DNA of 64,000 nucleotides from Straminergon stramineum (GCA_963920665.1 OY987265.1:39623001-39687000), one strand, 5' to 3'. Positions 1 to 13,027 are shown, counted from the stretch's first letter. The notes: generated by a model not told the origin, from the letters alone. Translations and numbers: made by a program.

Positions 1-136
1 AAGCTATACTAAGGATTGCCAGAATTCAAACTATGAAATATCGGAAATTGTGATCACATTTGCGAATATTGTTTTACCAATACACTTTTATTTTTGCTTA
101 ATCATAAGGTAGGGGAAGTCATCACTTTTCTATTCC

Positions 137-1083
137 TTAACCCCTAAATGTATTTGACTATATTTTCACCAAAAACGCCTCCAAATTGTCATTTCTAGTA
201 CAAGTACCAAATTTTAGAAAAAATACATTTTTGGACAAATGTAACCAAAAGATCTTGTAGTAATCTGGTTTGAGAAGATGTGGAAAAAAATTCAAAAATT
301 TCCACCATGTGGATTGCAAGATATCAACATTTGAAGTGACAAAAAGCCTTTTTTTTGGCCTTGCAAAAATCCAGGCACATGCACTTCTCAAGGCCATATC
401 ATTATGAAAAAATGTCCAAATGGTTGTAACTCTTTGGATTCATTCACCAAGTCATGTTTTCTGCATGCTTGAAAATGTTTAGATCATTTGGAATTGTACA
501 ACATACAAGAAAAAATTAGTAAGTAGAAAGAAGTAGAGAATGATTCAAAATACTAAATTGTTAATAATCTATTTATGGAATTGAAAAATGCCAATACCAA
601 TGGTTATAATGTTGTAATAAACAATCTACACCTCATACTTTTATTTTTTTTCCAAAATATTGAGAATTGAGTTAAATAAAGGTCTTCAAAGTTTATTTTA
701 GAGTAGAGATTCCATTAATAGCCACAAACTACCCACAACTAAAACCCTTCATAACTTTCATCTCATAAATCAAAATGGAATGATTCAAAGCTTTCCACAT
801 ACATATAAATCTAGAAAACCAATTTAAAATTTTTATTTAAAAAAAAGTGATTTTTAAAGAATTTTTTTTCTACCCGGGTTGCCCGATGAGCAATGAAAAC
901 TACATATTATACAATAACTCTTTAACCATGTATTCAAAAGTTATGAAAATTGTTGGGCCTTAAAGCTACTCCTTGGGCACATGTTGTGTGAAAATTTCAA
1001 AGAAAAATAAAAATTCCATTTGTAGTGAGCTGCCCTAAATCACTATGTTGCCAAAAAACATTATTTGGTCTTTTAGGGGTTAA
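137..1083 (-). mobile_element. TTAA-flanked inverted-repeat element, copy 1
   Basis: The segment begins TTAACCCCTAAA and ends TTTTAGGGGTTAA, so the two ends are inverted repeats with TTAA outermost. Its interior matches the reverse complement of the copy at 15976-16906: the tract around 167-235 (accaaaaacgcc..gtacaagtaccaaatttt) mirrors 16830-16890. No transposase reading frame is present, so it is a non-autonomous member. Its right 705 bp are repeated at 2021-2725 because of the gap-flanking duplication. TTAA may be the target duplication or part of the inverted repeat; no other direct repeat lies outside it. Confidence 0.7.
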
Positions 1084-1820
1084 TTATACAACCAAAACGA
1101 GGACACTTCAATGTAAATGTTAATTGCACATGTTAAATCTAACCTTATCTTCAACATTTGTTATTTCAAGTAGTACTCCCTGGACGCCAAGTAGAACAAA
1201 GAAGATGCAATCAAGGATGTTGGTGGGATGAATTATCAAAGCACTTGATAATATTGGATGGGAGATTTACGTGGCAATCCATATTAGTTAAGGCAAAGGT
1301 GGTAGGGACTCCACCATTGATGATGTCAACAATTGGATATTGCAAACCAAAGATAGGTCAGTGTCACTTGGTATTCCTACAAATATGACTTCTAATAGAT
1401 GCTTTGTTTCTACAGCTTACAATAGCAAGGAAAGTCTTTGTTCTCTTACTTGGGTTTTCTATTCTGACATGACATTGGCTTTTCTTATCAAGATGTTCGT
1501 CATCACCTATTAGAACACATACTAATGCTTCAAGATTGCGACTAGATGTTGATGGCTAGAAAAAATATATATTAATTTTTTTAGCATAATGACTTTGGTT
1601 TATCTTAGGATAAAAAGGATTGATGAAGTTTTTGGGGTCAACCTCCCTTCTAGTTGACGGTCAAGAAGGAAAGGCCGTCCTTCAAAGAGGCACGTTGTCC
1701 ATTGGACATCCAAGCTGTCATCTGCTTCATAGGGTTGTCCATTCCCAACAATACAAAGTATTAGTTTCTCCAATGAATTATGGATGTATTTACCACAGAA
1801 ACCTAATACTTTGAACACAC
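379..1820 (+). repeat. Left copy of 1,442-bp gap-flanking duplication
   Basis: This block is repeated at 2021-3462 with a constant offset of 1,642 bases. Every stretch I compared is identical, including the short reading frames inside. The left copy ends exactly where the N run begins. Apart from the end of the TTAA element, the block holds only short frames (76 codons at 1158, 64 at 1620) that I do not recognise and do not call as genes. The layout is best explained by two contig ends that overlap but were not merged. Confidence 0.9.
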
Positions 1821-2020
1821 NNNNNNNNNNNNNNNNNNNNNNNNNNNNNNNNNNNNNNNNNNNNNNNNNNNNNNNNNNNNNNNNNNNNNNNNNNNNNNNN
1901 NNNNNNNNNNNNNNNNNNNNNNNNNNNNNNNNNNNNNNNNNNNNNNNNNNNNNNNNNNNNNNNNNNNNNNNNNNNNNNNNNNNNNNNNNNNNNNNNNNNN
2001 NNNNNNNNNNNNNNNNNNNN
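1821..2020. other. Assembly gap, 200 Ns
   Basis: Exactly 200 unknown bases, a typical placeholder for a gap of unknown size. Reading frames drawn through it are meaningless. Confidence 0.99.
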
Positions 2021-3462
2021 ATGCACTTCTCAAGGCCATATCATTATGAAAAAATGTCCAAATGGTTGTAACTCTTTGGATTCATTCACCAAGTCATGTT
2101 TTCTGCATGCTTGAAAATGTTTAGATCATTTGGAATTGTACAACATACAAGAAAAAATTAGTAAGTAGAAAGAAGTAGAGAATGATTCAAAATACTAAAT
2201 TGTTAATAATCTATTTATGGAATTGAAAAATGCCAATACCAATGGTTATAATGTTGTAATAAACAATCTACACCTCATACTTTTATTTTTTTTCCAAAAT
2301 ATTGAGAATTGAGTTAAATAAAGGTCTTCAAAGTTTATTTTAGAGTAGAGATTCCATTAATAGCCACAAACTACCCACAACTAAAACCCTTCATAACTTT
2401 CATCTCATAAATCAAAATGGAATGATTCAAAGCTTTCCACATACATATAAATCTAGAAAACCAATTTAAAATTTTTATTTAAAAAAAAGTGATTTTTAAA
2501 GAATTTTTTTTCTACCCGGGTTGCCCGATGAGCAATGAAAACTACATATTATACAATAACTCTTTAACCATGTATTCAAAAGTTATGAAAATTGTTGGGC
2601 CTTAAAGCTACTCCTTGGGCACATGTTGTGTGAAAATTTCAAAGAAAAATAAAAATTCCATTTGTAGTGAGCTGCCCTAAATCACTATGTTGCCAAAAAA
2701 CATTATTTGGTCTTTTAGGGGTTAATTATACAACCAAAACGAGGACACTTCAATGTAAATGTTAATTGCACATGTTAAATCTAACCTTATCTTCAACATT
2801 TGTTATTTCAAGTAGTACTCCCTGGACGCCAAGTAGAACAAAGAAGATGCAATCAAGGATGTTGGTGGGATGAATTATCAAAGCACTTGATAATATTGGA
2901 TGGGAGATTTACGTGGCAATCCATATTAGTTAAGGCAAAGGTGGTAGGGACTCCACCATTGATGATGTCAACAATTGGATATTGCAAACCAAAGATAGGT
3001 CAGTGTCACTTGGTATTCCTACAAATATGACTTCTAATAGATGCTTTGTTTCTACAGCTTACAATAGCAAGGAAAGTCTTTGTTCTCTTACTTGGGTTTT
3101 CTATTCTGACATGACATTGGCTTTTCTTATCAAGATGTTCGTCATCACCTATTAGAACACATACTAATGCTTCAAGATTGCGACTAGATGTTGATGGCTA
3201 GAAAAAATATATATTAATTTTTTTAGCATAATGACTTTGGTTTATCTTAGGATAAAAAGGATTGATGAAGTTTTTGGGGTCAACCTCCCTTCTAGTTGAC
3301 GGTCAAGAAGGAAAGGCCGTCCTTCAAAGAGGCACGTTGTCCATTGGACATCCAAGCTGTCATCTGCTTCATAGGGTTGTCCATTCCCAACAATACAAAG
3401 TATTAGTTTCTCCAATGAATTATGGATGTATTTACCACAGAAACCTAATACTTTGAACACAC
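2021..3462 (+). repeat. Right copy of 1,442-bp gap-flanking duplication
   Basis: It starts at the first base after the gap and repeats 379-1820. It contains the right 705 bp of TTAA element copy 1 (to 2725), then about 740 bp without a recognisable gene. Unique sequence resumes at 3463. Confidence 0.9.
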
Positions 3463-3588
3463 AATTGGCAACAAGATTATTATAAGTGGATGAGGGTCTT
3501 GTAAGCAATTAAAACAACGACAAGTTGACTCAACATAAAATGATAGAACACTCTCCCTCTCCCTCTCTCTATATATACATACATATAC

Positions 3589-3711
<123 letters not shown>

Positions 3712-5177
3712 AAAAGCCCAAGGGCAAAAACAAGGGGGGGCAACACAAACAACACAAACCCCATCAATTACATGGGAGGGATCAAATACAAAGGAGGCTT
3801 GAAATGCCAAGCCGGTCTGTTACAAGTCCAAGTCCAAAACAAACTACCAGAAGAGCACCAAACAGATCTAAAAATCATGCTAAGCTCAGCTCTCTCATCA
3901 ACTGATCTACGAGGGTCATTGGAAACTTGCCAAACAACAATCCCACTCTGAATGCAAGCAATCCAAGCTTTGGCTATGATAGTGTTTAAAGAAGTGGGAG
4001 CAGATCTGAAGACTCCAGCACATCGCTCCGTCCAAATAAACTAGAGGATGAATGCCCTGAGAAAATCCCAGGGCTGGAAGGAGTAAATCTCAAAATCCTT
4101 CTTCCCAGCAGAGTGGAAATGGCCGTACTTGAGCTGGGTCCAGTCGGTAAAGGGAGGGCAGTTGGTCAGATTAGCCATCTAATGAAACCGTATCCAGGCT
4201 TGAGCAGCCAAGGAGCAAGAAAAGAAAATATGTTCTTGAGTTTCCAAGGTGTTGTTTTTACAAAGCAGGCAGTTAATGGGGGGGCAGACCAATCCGTTGC
4301 ATCCACCCACCAGTAGCCAAAGTGCCATTCAGAAGCCCCCATAAGAAACCATTGATCTTCTTGGGTCTGGCACTTTGCCAGATGAAGCAGTGGAATTGAC
4401 GAATCTGCCTAGTGTTCCAGCCTTTACTCTTCAGCTCACAGGTAAGAGAATTGTCCTCTGCAGAGATAGACAGTTGACTGTTGTATCCCCTTTTTGTGGT
4501 ATAACTGAAAAAATTTGTATGGGTGAATCCTTTAACTTGACTCCAGGCCCAGTCTTTAGGGTCCCAAGGCAGATCGACAACAGGTAATGCTTTGTAAATC
4601 CAAGTTCTGTCCTGTTGCATAGGAGTTATGGCAGGGTCGTACTCCAGATAGTGTCTGGACCTGTCAGGCCGAGTAATAACTCTAACTGCCACCAGCTGCC
4701 CACGGGGAGCATTGAATGCAAAGCTTGGGTGCAGGAGCTCACCCTCTCGAGCTGAAACCCTAAATGCAACGCACTTTAGGCGTGGCGGAGCTTCTTGAAT
4801 CGCCTGGATATGGAGCGCGGATTGGATCACACCTTCGACAGCATCGCCTAGCCAACCTCCGACTCTCAACTCCACTGGTGAGCGAGGTTCCCATTGTATT
4901 TTTGAAATGATGTCTATGTGTTTTTGTTTGCCGTCTTGTGTCCGCAAGAAAGGCGGCAACAAGTTCACGATGGTTTCGTGCTTGATCCAATCTTGTTTTT
5001 CGCAATCCCACATATCTCCCACCTTCGTGAGCCCTGCTCTAGCCCAGTTATGGAGTCCAGCTACGCCTTGAAACCCTAAGGGAGTGAGATCGGGGGTTGT
5101 GATGCTCCTGTTGCCAAACAATGGTTGACGCCACCACTGAACGGGTTCTTGGGGTTCCTGTTTCTTCAGGGAAGTTG

Positions 5178-6339
5178 TGTCACGACCCTCATCACAAGGC
5201 GTGCCCGTGCCACCTTGGTGAGCAAGGGGGACATTGGGGGTGACGCCCCAAGCCTTGCAAGAGATGAGGTGAGGGGGACTAGGAGTCCCGAGCGATCAGA
5301 GCGATGTAACGCTCTGATCCGGACGAATTTGGGGGCGTGTGATATACGCTTGGAAAGGTCTTGAGAAGACGCTTCCAGCCGTCCAAAGAACGCGTGATTT
5401 GGACTTGCGAGTCAAAAGTTATGGGCGTTCAAAGTTCGGGGTGTCCCGGTCGCGCCGGGAGCGCCCTGGTCGCGCCGGGAGTGCCCTGGCCGCGGCGGGA
5501 GTGTCCCGGCCGCGGCGGGAGTGTCCCGAATCTTTGGAGGGCGATATCTTTGCGAGTACTTGTCCGAATGGAGCAAGTGAGTAGTCCATCGGCATCTACG
5601 CGTCGCGTAGATGTCGAAAATGGGGTCGCATGTGCGATTTGGATCCCGGACCGCAAAGTTATGCCGGGTGGAAGTTCGGGAGTCCCAAAGTAGGGCGAAT
5701 CGGGAGAAATGGGTGGTCTTCCAAGATGGGGTGCATCTTGGGGGTTCCCGGTGACCTCTAGTATGGGGGGGGCTGCCGAATCCCGCAGAGAGTACTATGA
5801 GGAGGGGTGGTCTCCCTCCTCACTCCCGGATGGTGCCATGGTGAGCCTAAGTGGCCCCGGGTGGTGAGGTTAGTGTTGGAGCCTCACCACCACTTGTGTG
5901 TTACCATGGAGTGCTTGTGCACTCCTTGATACCGGTTGGGTGGTGTCCCACTTCACACTAGGCCATGGTGTGAGTCCCGTTTGGTGAGTCCCGATTAGTG
6001 AGTCCCGAAATGAGTTGGGTTGGGCCTAGTGGGGAGTTGGGTCCCATTCAAGGGCGGTTAGCACCGGTGGGAGTAGTGCCTCACCGAGTGCTTGGACATC
6101 AATGGAAGTTCCGCCCCATGTCATCAAATGACATGCCCGGTGTCTTGTGGGAGTTAAGTATTGGAAGGAAAGGATTGGGAGTCACGGAGGAATGGGGAAC
6201 CCCGTGACTTGGGTTGGAACCTAACATTGTGGGTGCGTGGCATGTGCAGTGTTAGGAGAGCGTGAACCTTAGTGGCACTAAGGTGCTAAGTGTTTGGAAA
6301 GTGAGCTTAAGGTGGTAAGTGTCACTAAGGGGCGCGACA
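5178..6339. mobile_element. Solo LTR inserted in LINE ORF2
   Basis: The segment starts TGTCACGACC and ends GGCGCGACA, a TG..CA pair with short inverted ends. It is flanked by the 5-bp direct repeat AGTTG (5173-5177 and 6340-6344). Removing the segment plus one AGTTG joins the LINE frame without a shift, which supports the boundaries. There is no internal retrotransposon coding region, so this is one LTR left by recombination between two. It is GC-rich and carries a short minisatellite at 5438-5528. The superfamily cannot be told from the LTR alone. The short frames inside it are not genes. Confidence 0.88.
5438..5528. repeat. 18-20-bp GC-rich minisatellite within the solo LTR
   Basis: Four to five units of a sequence like gtcgcgccgggagtgccctg or gccgcggcgggagtgtcccg follow each other. 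Repeats like this are common in the U3 part of LTRs and may hold promoter sites, but that is inference. Confidence 0.8.
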
Positions 6340-9261
6340 AGTTGAGACCACTCGGAAGGAGAGGACAATGGCTTTGGATAGAGGAAAGAGATCGGCCAGC
6401 CGAAGTTTCACTGGGGCGAAGAGCCACTCCTTCGACGTTGGCCAGATTGCTGCTCCTAAGGGTCGGAGTCCCGCCAGGCTGTAACGGAGTAGGGATTTCC
6501 ATGAAGCCGGATCTGGCTCCAAGCTACAGACCACGAACTTTGTTAGGAGTGCCTTGGATTGAAGGTAAGGATCTAGAATTTGCAATCCCCCCTCCTCAAG
6601 GGTGTTGATAATCGCAGTCCATTTGATTCGCGCCCTGGCTTGTTTTCTGTCCGAGCCTGACCAAATGTAATTCCTAATCAATCCTCTGATCTTATGGGCT
6701 TGCTGTGCAGAGATGATGCAGCAGGAGGCGGTATGTCGACAGAAGGACTTGGTTGCATATCAGCACTCGACCCGCCAGGGAAAGGTGCCTAGTCGCCCAG
6801 TATTTGAGCTTGCCCGCTAAGGTTTCCATCAGGGCGTTGGTGTTCGTGGAGGCATGTAGCCTGAATCCAATCAGGATGCCCAGGTAACGAGCCCCTTCCC
6901 CTTCAGGAACCCATCTTAGCCCTAAGTCCTCACCCCAGTCTATGTCCCTGGGCTTGTTTGATGCCCATATAGCTGCAGATTTGGCCCAATTAATCTTTGC
7001 TCCTGAGGCCAGGCAGTATACTTCAATAAGGTTCTGCATTCTCTTGAGGTTCTCTGATGTGCCTTTCATGGCTAAAGAGGTGTCGTCTGCAAATGAAAAG
7101 TCTCTCAAGCTGCCTTGATCTGGGAGAATGAGGCCCTGTATGTTATTCCGGGGTGCTTCCAGCATGTAGCTGAGGGCGTCATTAACTAGAATGAAGAGGA
7201 AAGGTGCAAGAGGGCATCCTTGTCGCACTGAGCGAGAGATTGAGAAAGCTTCTCCCGCTTCACCATTTACTATGACCTCTGCAAATGCTTGTGAGTACAG
7301 GGTCCTTATCCAGCCAATCAGGATCGAGTCGAATCCGAGCTTCCATAGTGTGCCCTCCATGAAATCCCAATTGAATCGATCGAATGCTTTCTCAAAATCC
7401 AGCAGAATCAATGCTAGGTCTTGGTTACTCTTCCTGGCCCATGACATCGCCTCTTGGGCAAGGTAAATGTTCTCCACAATGTTCCTGCCTTCGATGAAAC
7501 CCGTCTGGGATGGTCTAATCAGGACTAAGAGTAAAGGTTGTATTCTCAGTGCAATGATTTTCGAGAGAATTTTGTATAACCCTCTCAGCAGCGAGATCGG
7601 TCTGTAGTTCTTAGCTAGGGTCAGGTCACCGTCCTTGGGGATTAGGGCAATCACACCTACATTTAGTCCTGCTGGCATTCGGCCTGACCTGAATATCTCC
7701 TCCACAGCTTTGAGAAGGTCGTCTTGGATGTCCTCAAAACATTTCTGGAAGAATTCGGGTGGGACCCCGTCTTTCCTAGTTGCCACGCCTTTGGATAGAG
7801 AGTTTACAGCTTTGTGAAGCTCTCCCGAAGTGATATCTTTGATTAGCATATGATTCTGCTCCGCTGTCACGATAGATGGCGTGTACTCCCAGACTTGCCT
7901 CCTTGCCTGCAGTATTTCCGGCTGATCCGGGATTGCTATGTAAAGGTCCTTGAAAAAATCCGTGAGATGATGGCTCAAGTCCTCCTATGTGGTCAGCAGC
8001 CCCTCCGTGGTGTTCAATGCCGAGATGTGGGTCTTGTTGTGCTTCAGCTTATGGAAATTGAAAAATTGTTTGGTGCAGGTATCTCTGTAGCGGAACCACT
8101 ATGAGGCCATTTCATTGTGGTGTTTGGATATTTCGGCCATGGAGATTGAAGTCAGCTCATCTTGTACCTCGTCATGCAGTTGCCAGGCTCCATCATCCTC
8201 AGGGTTTGATTCCAGGTACCTTTCTGAAAATTTGAGCTTGTCTACCAACGCCCGCTCAAGTTTGAAATGCTGTTTCTTGAGGAGTTTGGAGATAGAGGCT
8301 GCCTTGTCTCTGACCCTGTGAATGGCTTGTTCAATCCAGTCTGCCCATCCCTCCCGTCCTTCTGGAGTTTGTCTCTCGCGCCATGCTTCCAACAGTTCCA
8401 TCTTGTGCTCTTCAGAATGCAGTAGAGCTGTATTGAACCGCTTGCCATTGGATTTTCTTTTTCGGGGTGGATTTGGGAAGATCTGCAGGAGGATAGGGTT
8501 GTGGTCTGAGAAGGCTTTCATATGGGGCAAACCGTGCAGAAATCCTCCTCTTTGGCTCAGATGGGCTGAAATGTAGAGCCTATCTAAGCGCGCACTTCTG
8601 GCCTGATCCCGTGACCGGTTATTGTTCCAAGTGGTGGACATATCTGAGAGATTGGCAATGCTTTGTGTGCACGCTGAATCCTGGAGTCCGTAGAAAGCAG
8701 AGAAGCGCTCCCACTCTGCTCGTTCACGCCTGCCCATCCCAAGCCGCTGGGTGTTCCCCCCCATTCTGTCCAAGTCCCGTTCCACCATATTAAAATCGCC
8801 ACCAATTACTAGATTTTCATCTCCAAAATTTGCATCCGTGAGGGCTTTCCAGAGCAGGCAGCGCTCTTCACTCTCTGACGGTGCGTAGATGTTGACAATT
8901 GTCCACTGCTTCCCCTGCTGTGTTTTTAGTGTTAAGAATTGGGCTCTCCCTCGGACCACAATTCCATGATTCACCACCTGATGAGAGAAGTTTGGGTGCA
9001 AGAACATGGCCGTGCCAGCTCTGTGGCGACCTTGCGGGCTTTGGATAGCGGGGTTCCAAAACCTTAGGCCTTTTGGGAAAGGTAAGCTCCTGTTCCTATC
9101 CTCGCATTTTGCTGCCAACATCCAGTGTTCCTATATGAGAAGAAGGTGTGGTGGTTGATGACATCGCTCAAAAATCCTGCGCAGTAATGCTTTCTTTTTA
9201 GCCCCTTGTGCTCCATTGCCCAGGCCGCGGGTGTTAATGGAGCCAATTGTAAATGGAGTGG

Positions 9262-11256
9262 TCATGCAAAGGAAGCCGGAGTACCGGCGCTTACTGTGGA
9301 ATCTGGAGATAGTCGGGGGCGCTTGGTTGTCGGGGATGGCGAAGCATGCCTGCCAAGTGACCACTCCTCGGAGGATGAGGGCTTCGCCTTCAACTTCGCC
9401 ACTAAGGTGAACATGAGGTGAGGCGGGGCTTTGCTCCAAAGCTCAGCTAGCTTAGTTAGTTTATTACCTTCATACCACTTGAGTGCATGGTCTACAGGAA
9501 TCTTCGGTTTCCCAATGGCATGAATGACCACAACTACCGTCATCTCTGAGATTCCCCCTTTAGTATCCCAGCAGTAGTACCATATGCCGTCCAACCAGTT
9601 CTGAAATGAGGTCTGAATGAATCCAAATTGTTCCTTGATAGAGCTGTAGACTTCCTGTGCAACAACCTTCCGAGCTGCAGCTATTGTCTACTCCCCGTCA
9701 CCCACTTCTATCGCATATGGAGGGAGCAGTTCAGGCATACATCGAAGTGTGTCTAGCAGGTAGATTTTCTTGTGGGTCTTCTTAATGATTGGCCACATAG
9801 TGAGGTGTCTGTTCATGGTGTTGAAACAGTTCGAGGACTCAGAGTCTATGCAGTAGTTTGTACTGCAGAAGGCTTTCTAGAACCTGTCTGGAATCTGCGT
9901 GGAGACTTTCCCCTCCGAAGGCGGTGTGTCTACACCTGCCTCGTCTGGGAGGTCGAGAAATTTCCCAACATAATGCTTTATCAACTTGGCCCTCGTCCCC
10001 TGTGTCTCGTCTACAGGCTTCAGGTTGTTGGCTGGCGTCACAGCCGGATCAGGCGACTGTTCCATTTGAGGAGATGGGGTGCTGATCTGAGGGGTCAAGT
10101 CCGGTGTCTTGCCCACTTTAGGAGCCTCAGGTTCAGGGCTAGGAGAAGAATCAATTAAATTTTCCTCCTCTGTTTGTATGTCCGTCTCCTGTGTGGTAGG
10201 CTTTGGGTCGGAGGCTTGATCTGTCTAAACCTCTTTGTTCGGCTCTTCGTCTTGAAGGGCTTGGAATGGATTTACTGAGAGGACCCCCAATTTCTTCTGT
10301 TGTTGTCGTTTGTATGTCTTCCTTATGTCTGCAACTGCACCCTGCTGAGCCAAGACCTCCACTGTTGAGGCCAACTGCTTCCCTTTAGTCGAGGTGCTAC
10401 GTTTGCCCGTCTTGGTGGTCCATTCCAGCTTTGGTCTGGCCGGTTGTGCTGCAGCTGATGCCAGCCCATTCTTCCGTGATAGACTTGTAGCAACCTTGGG
10501 AGGTGTAGGGGGTTTGAGGCGCCCGTTTGTGCAGGGTCTGCCTTGTTCTTGTATCGCGCTAAACCACAGTCCAAGGTGGGGTGACCAAACTCCCTGCACT
10601 TGTTACACTAGTTTGGTAATCCAGAGTAAAAGATGCGCTGCCTCTTGATCTCATTTGGTTGCGCTGTGGGGGCAAAAGAGGGAATGGACAGGGTGCCCGA
10701 TAGGCGTTTGATGTCTTGTATGAGGACGTTCACAATCGGCCCTGCCGGTCTTTTGTGCGCAGATCCCTTCCCTTCCACCGATAGGACATCGCCAAGGAGA
10801 TTGCCAAGTTTCCTGAGCCATTTTTCTTCCTGCAGGTACGGTTCCAAATCTGGGAACTGGACACGTACAACGTGACCCAAGTTGTGAGTGCGCGGGTTAT
10901 CAGGTGAGAATCCATGATTCCACATCCCCAGTCTAACAACCCTACCACCCCATGTCAAATTAGTGTGTCTCCTGCAATTGCTGGCTGCAGCAGCATCCGG
11001 GAATTCAATTCTGAAGAAACCTTTGGGGAGCATTTGGACTGATAAGAAGTGGTCTTTTATGTGTGCCTTCAAGAAGTTCGTGATCTGTAGATGGCTTGGA
11101 GAATGGCCTGGGACCTGTCCAACGACAAGGCGGTTCTCCAATTCCACAGCTTTGTCTTTAAGCATGCTTAGTTCCTCTGCTGTGAATAAAGCGTGTATGC
11201 TTAGCTGGGAATCAAAGGGTGACTCCTGGGTTTGTGTGGAGTCTGTCCCGGCTTCA
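9262..11256 (-). pseudogene. LINE ORF1 (gag-like nucleic-acid binding protein), decayed
   Basis: The clearest part (10608-11250) translates to a region containing HLQITNFLKAHIKDHF and FFRIEFPDAAAA, resembling the DUF4283-type domain of plant LINE ORF1 proteins. It is followed by a zinc knuckle with spacing C-x2-C-x4-H-x4-C (CNKCREFGHPTLDC, about 10565-10606). An in-frame TAG separates the two (GLPN-stop-CNKC). The C-terminal part is a low-complexity basic and proline-rich tract broken by stops, then a last open block (9262-9594) ending in TGA. The protein would bind the LINE RNA. The first residues of the longest open frame (11260-11372) come from the microsatellite and are not LINE sequence. 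Confidence 0.75.
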
Positions 11257-11325
11257 ATTATGTATGTATGTATGTATGTATGTATATGTATATGTATATA
11301 TACACACAATGTGTGTATGTATATA
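11257..11325. repeat. (TATG)n / (TA)n microsatellite
   Basis: TATG units followed by TATATG and TATACACAC steps, next to the 5' end of the LINE. Confidence 0.85.
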
Positions 11326-11329
11326 AATT

Positions 11330-12960
11330 GTAGGCTATAACTCTGTAAGAAAATATAATAATACAATTGCAATAGTCAAATTCTTAGAGTCTTGCAACCC
11401 TAGTCATGTGGACAAGACTAGCTACATTAGGCTCTCCTTCACCAAGTTCTATTTTTTATAGATTCATTTATCTAACTCACACATAAGCCCCACTAAAGCC
11501 CAATCTAAGTAGTATGTCTAAATTTGCACAACAATGTTTTTATAAAAGGGGAAAGATTATACTTTTTCTATCATGTAGGGATAAATGTAGAAAACTATCC
11601 CTTATTTTGTAGTGGTTCATTTTGTATTTCAATACTTCTCTCAAAGAAATTTGGATTGTATCTCCTAAAGGATAATTAGATCCTCTTTTCGTCAAAAAAT
11701 GCTCGAAAGAGCCATTTCTATTGCAAAGAGTAAAACATATTAAAAATCTTTCTTTTGCATATCTATCTATAGGATCGTGCATTAGACTAGCATATGAATG
11801 TGTGGAAGAAATTTCAAAAATTTGAAATGCTTAGATTGCAAAAACATTTGTGTTTAAAGTGAAGAAAAGAATTTTTGCAATTGGAGTGACTAGATTATAA
11901 AAATTTCAATCTTTTTAAGTTAAAAATTTTGCACTACACAATTTAATTTCCTCATTTTTTATGTTGAAGAATTGAGTTGAGAGTCTTTAATAAATAAAAT
12001 AAAATTGAGAGGCACATTTATTACTTAAAGAGTTGTTAACTAGAAACAAGTTCAAGATTGAAGGAAAAACTAAATCATTAATTATAGCTCTAAGATGGAA
12101 TTGAAGTACAAGAAAACTAAATCCTACAAAACTTTTTGTTTAGAAAAATTATAAAAATTGAGTTAAAAAATGAATCTAATACATTTTTTCTCAAGAAGTT
12201 TCTATGATTGTTTGCAAAACAAGATGATGTATAATTTTCACATTACTAAATAAATCACATATTAAATGTTATAAATTCATATAGACACATATTCTTGCAA
12301 TGGCTACTATCATTTTTTAATAACGCATTCAATTTGATATACTTATTTTAAGATTTGATGTACAAAAGAATGTGCAGCACATTCTTTTGGTGCAAAAGGC
12401 AGCTAATGAAAAGTAATTGCTAGTAGGCACAATTGGCAAGCAAGTATTTTGGGATTGGAGTGGGGGTCTGTTTGTCAATTAAAATATTTTGCAACCCTAT
12501 AATTGAATTGCAATTGATTGTTTTTTATTTCTATTTACCATTCATTTGCTTCATGCCACGTGCCTCATACCTACTAAGGGAATGTGAAGTATTCCATATG
12601 GCTTTCGTTTGGGTAAAGGCAACAAAGCCACAAAGTACTAAATGTTTCTAAATTTTGAATGGAAAGATCTTTCTATGCCAACAATAATGTAGTGTGCTAT
12701 AAAAGCAACCTTGCTCTAAAAGCAATCTTGTTTTAAAAGCGATCACTAACATAGAGGTACATTTTTCTTTCTTCAATATACCAATAGTGTACATTTCAGG
12801 AGGTGGTTGCTTTTAGTGACCACTGTGTTTCAACTTCAAAAATTCATAACTAATTCTAGAAGAATTAAAAGAAAACAACTAGTAAAACTCAAAAAACTTT
12901 CCCAACTGTGGTATTGTACTATTCCTTACAATGATTGAGTATGTGTTGGTAATACATGTA
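11330..12960. other. AT-rich intergenic sequence, no gene seen
   Basis: No coding frame longer than about 80 codons and no recognisable domain. A few frames (11540-11782 minus, 12433-12651 plus) show no codon bias or homology I know. Confidence 0.6.
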
Positions 12961-12961
12961 G

Positions 12962-13007
12962 AACCTCTCTTAGTGCATAGTGCCAAGAATATGAACTAAG
13001 AGAGGTT
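12962..13007. repeat. Short perfect inverted repeat (hairpin)
   Basis: Arms aacctctcttagt and actaagagaggtt are exact reverse complements around a 20-base loop. A related hairpin lies at 13693-13743, so the pair brackets the TTAA element at 13028-13616. Confidence 0.75.
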
Positions 13008-13027
13008 TAGGCATTTGCAAAGGTGCA

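Larger units (their letters stand above)
3768..9265 (-). pseudogene. LINE ORF2 (endonuclease-reverse transcriptase), interrupted
   Basis: ORF2 starts at an ATG that overlaps the ORF1 stop (ATGA, 9262-9265). The endonuclease domain (about 8100-9265) shows INTRGLG, GGDFNMVERD and the terminal SDHNPI motif. The reverse transcriptase (6692-7978) shows IPKDG, YRPISLL, QTGFIEGRNI, DFEKAFD, RQGCPLAP and the catalytic FADD. Then come NYIWSG and, after the LTR insertion, a C-terminal zinc-binding region (CLLC..HIFFSC near 4220-4270). Defects: TAG at 9131 (I-stop-EHW), TAG at 8099 and a second TAG just before 7978, all in one frame; a frameshift near 6705-6715; a frameshift in a C run near 4275; and the solo LTR. 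It would nick DNA and reverse-transcribe the LINE if intact. Confidence 0.88.

Noticed and set aside
137..1083. TTAA family as PIF/Harbinger (Tourist-like) MITEs
   Set aside because: That superfamily has a 3-bp TWA/TTA direct duplication. Here the bases next to CCCC are TAA on the left and TTA on the right, so a direct repeat works only as the 4-bp TTAA. Not fully excluded without empty sites.
1158..1388. 76-codon frame, also at 2800-3030
   Set aside because: No recognisable product, and the duplicate exists because of the gap-flanking repeat rather than conservation.
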